A stretch of DNA of 20,894 bases, taken from JBFKAV01 sp041621405. Its GTDB lineage: Bacteria; Pseudomonadota; Alphaproteobacteria; Rhodobacterales; Rhodobacteraceae. The stretch lies in the NCBI GenBank assembly GCA_041621405.1, contig JBFKAV010000046.1, positions 1 to 20,894 on the forward strand, read 5' to 3'. The position numbers were made by a program, and so were the translations under genes. This document shows positions 17,284 to 20,894 of the stretch, one piece after another (positions within the stretch are counted from its first letter, which is position 1; every line of letters starts with the position of its first letter). The notes under the pieces are model-generated. The model ran no database searches. It was given only the letters and a program-made list of their open reading frames with translations, and had not been told where the DNA came from.

Positions 17284-17347
17284 GCCCGGCGGCACGCCGG
17301 GCAGCGCCCGTCCCGCCCCCCACGGGACGGGCGCTGCCCTTCTTGCT
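17284..17347 (+). terminator. Perfect 16-bp hairpin with T-rich tail and an overlapping alternative stem
   Basis: GGGCAGCGCCCGTCCC (17299-17314) pairs perfectly with 17324-17339 across a 9-base loop, followed on the plus strand by TTCTTGCT. An 8-bp stem GCCCGGCG/CGCCGGGC (17284-17302) shares four bases with it, so the two compete. No plus-strand gene precedes it; the genes on both sides are on the minus strand. Smaller stems flank it: GGCCTG/CAGGCC near 17220 and GGCGC/GCGCC near 17350. It may end an unannotated plus-strand RNA, or it may shape the minus-strand transcript between the nitroreductase and ade genes. The rest of 17159-17441 shows no credible gene. Confidence 0.5.
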
Positions 17348-17441
17348 CCCGGCGCACCCATAGGCGCCGTTCAGGTCGAGGAGTCCAACGCGTAGGGATG
17401 GGGCGCAGCGACTGCCAATAGCATCGACCTGCGCCCAAGCC

Positions 17442-18134
17442 CTACCGCAGCACCGTCAGGATCTCGTCCAATGGCTTCTTGATCTTCGCCACCTCCGGCA
17501 CCGTCGCGCCCTCGGCGGCGATCCCGGTTGCGAGGATCATCACCGGCTTCTCCGCCTCTGGCCGGCCGAGCAGCCCGTTCAGGAACTTCATCGGGGCCGG
17601 CGTATGCGTCAGGCAGCTCAGCCCGGCATGATGCAGGGCCGCGATCAGGAAACCGGTGGCGATGCCGACGCTCTCCGGCACGTAGTAATGCTTGAAGCGC
17701 TGCCCGTCCCCGGTCACGCCATAGCGCTGGGCGAAGACCACGATCAGCCAGGGCGCCTCGTCGAGGTGCGGCTTCGAGACGCCGGTGCCGATCGGCTCCA
17801 GCGCGGCGAGCCACTCGTCGCCCGCGCCGCCCTCGTAGAAGGCGCGCTCCTCCGCCTCGGCGGCGGCGCGGATCTTCGCCTTCAAGCCGGGATCGGCCAC
17901 GGCAACGAAATGCCAGGGCTGGTGGTTGGCCCCCGAGGGCGCTGATCCGGCAGCCGAAACTGCGGCCGCGATCACCGCCTCGGCCACCGGCTCGGACGAG
18001 AAGTCGCGCACGGTGTGCCGCTTCTTCATGTAGTCGCGGAACGCCTCGGCCGCCTTCAGGCTCTCGCCCGCCGGCAATGCCACCCGGTCGGGCAGGGGCA
18101 GCGGCCGGAATTCCACCTTGTCCCGGGAAAACAT
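17442..18134 (-). CDS. Nitroreductase-family flavoprotein, iodotyrosine-deiodinase-like
   Basis: The 230-residue protein has the FMN nitroreductase fold, with KRHTVRDFS (38-46; flavin-phosphate contacts), APSGANHQPWHFV (65-77) and a C-terminal GIATGFLIAALHHAGL. Within this superfamily it looks most like the iodotyrosine deiodinase (IYD) subgroup. The substrate-clamping Glu, Tyr and Lys of that subgroup (E157, Y161, K182 in human IYD) are matched by Glu96, Tyr100 and Lys121 with the same spacing. The expected chemistry is reductive dehalogenation of a halotyrosine or a related FMN reduction; the real substrate is unproven. GGGGGAGG precedes the ATG and overlaps the end of mbfA, 2 bases away, so the two are translationally coupled. 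A plainer annotation is nitroreductase family protein. Confidence 0.88.
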   Translation of the reverse strand: MFSRDKVEFRPLPLPDRVALPAGESLKAAEAFRDYMKKRHTVRDFSSEPVAEAVIAAAVSAAGSAPSGANHQPWHFVAVADPGLKAKIRAAAEAEERAFYEGGAGDEWLAALEPIGTGVSKPHLDEAPWLIVVFAQRYGVTGDGQRFKHYYVPESVGIATGFLIAALHHAGLSCLTHTPAPMKFLNGLLGRPEAEKPVMILATGIAAEGATVPEVAKIKKPLDEILTVLR

Positions 18135-18136
18135 CG

Positions 18137-19114
18137 CTATCCTCCCCCGATCAGCACGCCGGCGGCGAAGACCAGGGCGCCGCCCAGAACCACCTGGAAC
18201 GTGGCCCGAAAGAACGGCGTCTCCATGAACCGGTTCTGCACCCAGACGATCGCCCAGAGCTCGACGAAGACCACGATGATCGCGGTGATCGTGGCGGTCC
18301 AGAAGTCCGGGATCAGGTAGGGCAGCGCGTGGCCGAGGCCGCCCACCGTGGTCATCACGCCGGTCGAGAGCCCGCGCTTCAGGGGCGAGCCGCGGCCCGA
18401 GAGCACGCCGTCGTCCGAAGCGATCTCGGTGAACCCCATCGAGATCCCCGCGCCAACCGAGGCGGCAAGCCCAACGAGGAACGTGGTCCAGGTGTCCTGC
18501 GTGGCAAAGGCGGTGGCGAAGATCGGCGCCAGGGTGGAGACCGAGCCGTCCATCAGCCCTGCGAGCCCCGGCTGCACCCAGGTCAGCAGGAACTGCCGGT
18601 GCGCGGCGCGGTCCTCGTCCTCGCGCGTCTCCTCGTCGAGGTGCTTCTCCTCCAGCCTCCCGGCCTTGTGGACGTGTCCCGCCTCGGCTGCGGCCAGGTC
18701 GCCCAGGAGCTTGCGTGTCGCGGCATCCTTGGTGCTCGCTGCCGCCGTTTCATAGAACCGGCGCGCGTCGTTCTCCATGCCTGAGGCCTCCTCGCGGATG
18801 CGCTCTAGGCTGAGGTTCTCCACCAGCCAGACCGGGCGCCGCGCGTAGAAGCCCGAGACGTGCTCGCGGCGAATGAGCGGGATTACCTCGCCGAAGCGGC
18901 TCCGGTGCAGCTCGATCAGCCGCCGCCGGTGCTCGTCCTCCTCTTTGGCCATCCCGTCGAACACCGCGGCCGAGCCGGGGTAGTCGGCCCTCAGCCGCTC
19001 GGCATAGGAGCGGTAGATGCGCGCGTCGTCCTCCTCGGACGAGATCGCCAGCGCCAGGATCTCCTGCTCGGAGAGGTCGCGGAAACGGCGGCGGGACGTG
19101 ACTCCGGGGATCAT
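18137..19114 (-). CDS. mbfA: Membrane-bound ferritin / VIT1-type iron transporter
   Basis: This belongs to the erythrin-VIT1 family: a cytoplasmic ferritin-like diiron domain fused to a membrane transporter. In other alphaproteobacteria MbfA exports iron and protects against iron and peroxide stress. The diiron domain covers about 10-165, with SSEEDDARIYRSYAE (Glu27/28), KEEDEH (Glu59, His62), a Glu-rich helix at 108-122 and AEAGH (Glu144, His147). The VIT1 part (about 178-325) opens with QPGLAGLMDGSVSTL and has some five membrane segments with GISMGFTEIASDD. The ATG at 19114 has GGAG before it; the longer frame to 19216 is not needed. A TetR gene diverges 170 bases away. No Irr-type iron box was obvious. 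Confidence 0.93.
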   Translation of the reverse strand: MIPGVTSRRRFRDLSEQEILALAISSEEDDARIYRSYAERLRADYPGSAAVFDGMAKEEDEHRRRLIELHRSRFGEVIPLIRREHVSGFYARRPVWLVENLSLERIREEASGMENDARRFYETAAASTKDAATRKLLGDLAAAEAGHVHKAGRLEEKHLDEETREDEDRAAHRQFLLTWVQPGLAGLMDGSVSTLAPIFATAFATQDTWTTFLVGLAASVGAGISMGFTEIASDDGVLSGRGSPLKRGLSTGVMTTVGGLGHALPYLIPDFWTATITAIIVVFVELWAIVWVQNRFMETPFFRATFQVVLGGALVFAAGVLIGGG

Positions 19115-19122
19115 CGGCAGCT

Positions 19123-19136
19123 CCGGTCTGGACCGG
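19123..19136. promoter_or_regulatory. Palindrome between mbfA and the tetR-type gene
   Basis: CCGGTC-TG-GACCGG is a perfect 6-bp inverted repeat 8 bases upstream of the mbfA start codon, in the divergent intergenic region. It could be an operator for the neighbouring TetR protein or a small mRNA hairpin over the mbfA ribosome site. GC richness makes chance possible. Confidence 0.35.
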
Positions 19137-19284
19137 CACAACCCTAGCCTCGGCGCGCGCGACTTCAAGGGCGCCCCTAACTCCGGACCTTCGCAGTTCA
19201 TCCGCGCCCGCGACACTGTTTCGCCTTTCCTTCCTTGCCGCGCCGGAACGGAGCGGTCTATGATCCACAGCCACGGAGGAGCCG

Positions 19285-19908
19285 ATGAACATACTCACCC
19301 AAAGGGTGAAGAAGGGGCGCAAGTTCCAGCAGGTGCTCGAAGGCGCGCGCGACGTGTTCATGGCCGACGGCTTCGAAGGCGCCAGCGTCGACACCATCGC
19401 CCGCGCCGCCGGCGTGTCGAAGGCCACGCTCTACGCCTACTTCCCCGACAAGCGGCTCCTGTTCATGGAGGTGGCCAAGTCCGAGTGCATCCGACAGGCC
19501 GACGAGGCGATCGAGCTGATGGACCTCACCGCTCCGCCGCGCGTGGTCCTGGCCGAGGCGGCGCGCCGGATCCTCGGCTTCTACCTCACCGATTTCGGCA
19601 TCCGCGTGTTCCGCATCTTCGTTGCCGAGAGCGACCGCTTCCCCGAGCTCGGCCGCGAGTTCTACGAATCCGGCCCGGCGCTGGTGCGCGCCCGGATCGC
19701 CGACTACTTCCGCGACGCCGTGGCGAGGGGCGAGCTCAGGATCGACGACATCCAGCTTGCCGCCGACCAGTTCGCCGAGCTCTGCAAGGCCGACATCTTC
19801 CCGCGGCTCATCTTCGGCGTCCGCTCGACCTTCTCCGAGGCCGAAAAGCGCCGCGTGGTCGAGGGCGCGGTGGAAACCTTCATGGCGCGCTACGGGGTCA
19901 GTGTCTGA
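19285..19908 (+). CDS. TetR/AcrR-family transcriptional regulator
   Basis: The 207-residue repressor-type protein has an N-terminal helix-turn-helix, SVDTIARAAGVSKATLYAYFPDK (about 34-56), in the classic TetR arrangement. Its larger C-terminal ligand and dimer domain contains FRIFVAESDRFPELGREFYESGP, which resembles the AefR-like TetR subgroup. GGAGGA precedes the ATG at good spacing. It diverges from mbfA and the nitroreductase gene and probably controls that operon, itself, or both; the inducer is unknown. It converges on the NYN gene with only 4 bases between stop codons. Helix composition suggests a soluble dimer. Confidence 0.92.
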   Translation: MNILTQRVKKGRKFQQVLEGARDVFMADGFEGASVDTIARAAGVSKATLYAYFPDKRLLFMEVAKSECIRQADEAIELMDLTAPPRVVLAEAARRILGFYLTDFGIRVFRIFVAESDRFPELGREFYESGPALVRARIADYFRDAVARGELRIDDIQLAADQFAELCKADIFPRLIFGVRSTFSEAEKRRVVEGAVETFMARYGVSV

Positions 19909-19912
19909 CGGG

Positions 19913-20599
19913 TCAGGTCAGGCAAACCTTTGCGTCCGGGCCACGCGGCTCGCAGCGATAATGCCCCGGTCGTGCCTGCAGGTAGGCGCGCCACGTTCGT
20001 TCTGGCCTGTCGCTGATCCGCACCCCATATGCCGAACGCATCCGCGCGTTGAGGTGATTGATCGCGAGCGACCCGCCCTCTTGCCGGAGGATCGTTGCGA
20101 TTTGGTCATCGAGGGTCTCCGGCGCGGGCATCGGACTCACCCCAGGCTTCGTGGCATTGGACTTGGGGACACTCGGGGCAAGCTCCTCCCACTTCGCGAA
20201 GGCCTTGCGGTAGGCCTCATCCGCCTTGCCCTCGCCCATGCCAATGACCAGGTGCCCCTTCTCGCGCAGGTGGAGGGCCAGGTGCGTGAAATCCCTGTCC
20301 GACTAGGCAATGCAGAAGCAGTCGACGCCCCCGTTGTAGGCGAGGGCCACTGCCTCGACGGCTAGCAGAATGTCGGTTGCGTTCTTGCCCTTGCCCGAGT
20401 GAATGAGCCTGAAGCGGGGGGCCCGATCCCAACCAGAGATGTTGGCCGCATTGCCGTAGGCGCGCATGATCGCCAGGTCTCCGTAGCCCAGCGCTTTCGT
20501 CACAATGCGGCCCGCCAGTTCGCGCGAGACGTTCTCGCCATCGACCAGCAATGCCACGCGCGGGCGCCGCGTCTCGCTCTCGTTGCTTGCATCATCCAT
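19913..20599 (-). pseudogene. NYN-domain protein gene with in-frame amber stop at codon 99
   Basis: One continuous reading frame of 229 codons encodes an NYN (PIN-fold) domain followed by a small winged-helix-like C-terminal domain. It is cut by a TAG at 20305-20303. Before the stop come VALLVDGENVS (Asp20), FRLIHSGKGKNATDILL (Asp76) and CFCIA. Straight after, in the same frame, come SDRDFTHLALHLREKGHLVIGMG and, after a linker, LDDQIATILRQEGG...YGVRISDRPERTWRAYL. The expected motif is SSDxDF, so the TAG replaces the first Ser; TCG to TAG is one base change. The start at 20599 has GGGAGG. The rest of the frame is intact, so the mutation is recent, a sequencing error, or a read-through codon. 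Simple callers will report two short genes (20303-20632 and 19913-20239). Confidence 0.8.
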
Positions 20600-20671
20600 G
20601 CACGCCTCCCTGCCTTCACCGATTGAAACCATTCAGAAAAAAAGCGGCAGGAATTTGGCGAGCGTTCCGCC

Positions 20672-20894
20672 TCAGTCCACCCGCCGCACGTAGAGGTGGT
20701 GGCCCTCGCGCTTGGTCTCGAACCGCCTGAGCTCGGCGATCAGGTCGGAAAGTTTGCGCTTGCCGTAGCTGCGGGTGTCGAAATCCGGGTTCGCCGCGGT
20801 GACCGCCTGGCCGAGCGCGCCGAGCTCGTACCACTCGTCGTCCTGCGCGATCTTCTCCATCGCGTTCAGAATGAGCGGGATCGCGTCCTTCGGC
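20672..20894 (-). CDS. C-terminal OST-HTH/LOTUS-like domain of a protein cut by the right edge
   Basis: The last 73 codons of a gene enter from the right edge: PKDAIPLILNAMEKIAQDDEW, then YELGALGQAVTAANPDFDTRSYGKRKLSDLIAELRRFETKREGHHLYVRRVD. The YGKRKLSDLI block after a helix-strand region is characteristic of OST-HTH/LOTUS winged-helix domains, which bind RNA and often follow NYN domains in bacteria. The missing N-terminal part is therefore likely an NYN nuclease domain; that is inference. An internal ATG at 20860 could be mistaken for the start. The 72 bases before the next NYN gene hold a T7 run on the minus strand (20644-20638) but only a weak stem, so the two genes may be co-transcribed. 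Confidence 0.75.
   Translation of the reverse strand, partial: PKDAIPLILNAMEKIAQDDEWYELGALGQAVTAANPDFDTRSYGKRKLSDLIAELRRFETKREGHHLYVRRVD

Noticed and set aside
17159..17441. Purine riboswitch, SRP RNA or 6S RNA in the gap before ade
   Set aside because: I looked for a purine-aptamer core, the conserved SRP tetraloop region and a 6S-type interrupted long stem and could not see them. Only hairpins are supported.
20600..20671. Intrinsic terminator between the two right-edge genes
   Set aside because: There is a T7 run on the minus strand, but the only stem near it is about 4 bp and is separated from the run by over ten bases.

Overview
The window comes from a very GC-rich alphaproteobacterium, almost certainly a member of the Rhodobacterales/Rhodobacteraceae. 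The reasons are the near-canonical order rpoZ - rsh - DUF2062 - pdxJ - acpS - lepB - rnc, a cytochrome c2 of the Rhodobacter cycA type, a DUF2794 protein, a membrane-bound ferritin (MbfA) and a type I isopentenyl-diphosphate isomerase. It reads as ordinary chromosome: no insertion sequence, phage gene, CRISPR array, tRNA or rRNA was seen.

Left part (1-6622, mostly minus strand). A good sigma70-like promoter at 6594-6622 drives rpoZ (RNA polymerase omega), rsh (bifunctional (p)ppGpp synthetase/hydrolase), a DUF2062 membrane protein and pdxJ (vitamin B6). The series resumes with acpS, lepB and the start of rnc, which runs off the left edge. Between pdxJ and acpS sits a plus-strand gene for a secreted protein of unknown function (1877-2386), which splits what is usually one run of genes.

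Middle part (6869-13729). On the plus strand are a NYN/LabA-like nuclease-fold protein, then ispH, a small methyltransferase and rnhA with overlapping ends, then a DUF2794 protein closed by a hairpin. A divergent pair follows, cycA (minus) and idi (plus). The minus strand then carries a periplasmic thioredoxin with its membrane electron donor CcdA, an EamA-type exporter, and an HU DNA-binding protein. HU has a hairpin-rich 5' leader and a double-hairpin terminator.

Right part (13860-20894). amn (AMP nucleosidase) and ade (adenine deaminase) overlap by 4 bases and encode consecutive steps from AMP to hypoxanthine. A 283-base gap holds a perfect 16-bp hairpin. Next come a flavin nitroreductase with the residue triad of iodotyrosine deiodinase and, 2 bases upstream of it, mbfA. 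A divergent TetR-family regulator faces mbfA. At the right edge are two NYN/winged-helix genes on the minus strand. One is broken by an in-frame amber codon immediately before its SDRDF active-site motif. The other is cut by the window edge, leaving only a C-terminal OST-HTH/LOTUS-like domain.

The long open frames antisense to rsh, amn and ade are codon-bias shadows. The points most worth following are the amber-interrupted NYN gene, the deiodinase-like enzyme coupled to an iron protein, the orphan hairpin at 17284-17347 and the alternative-stem leader of HU.
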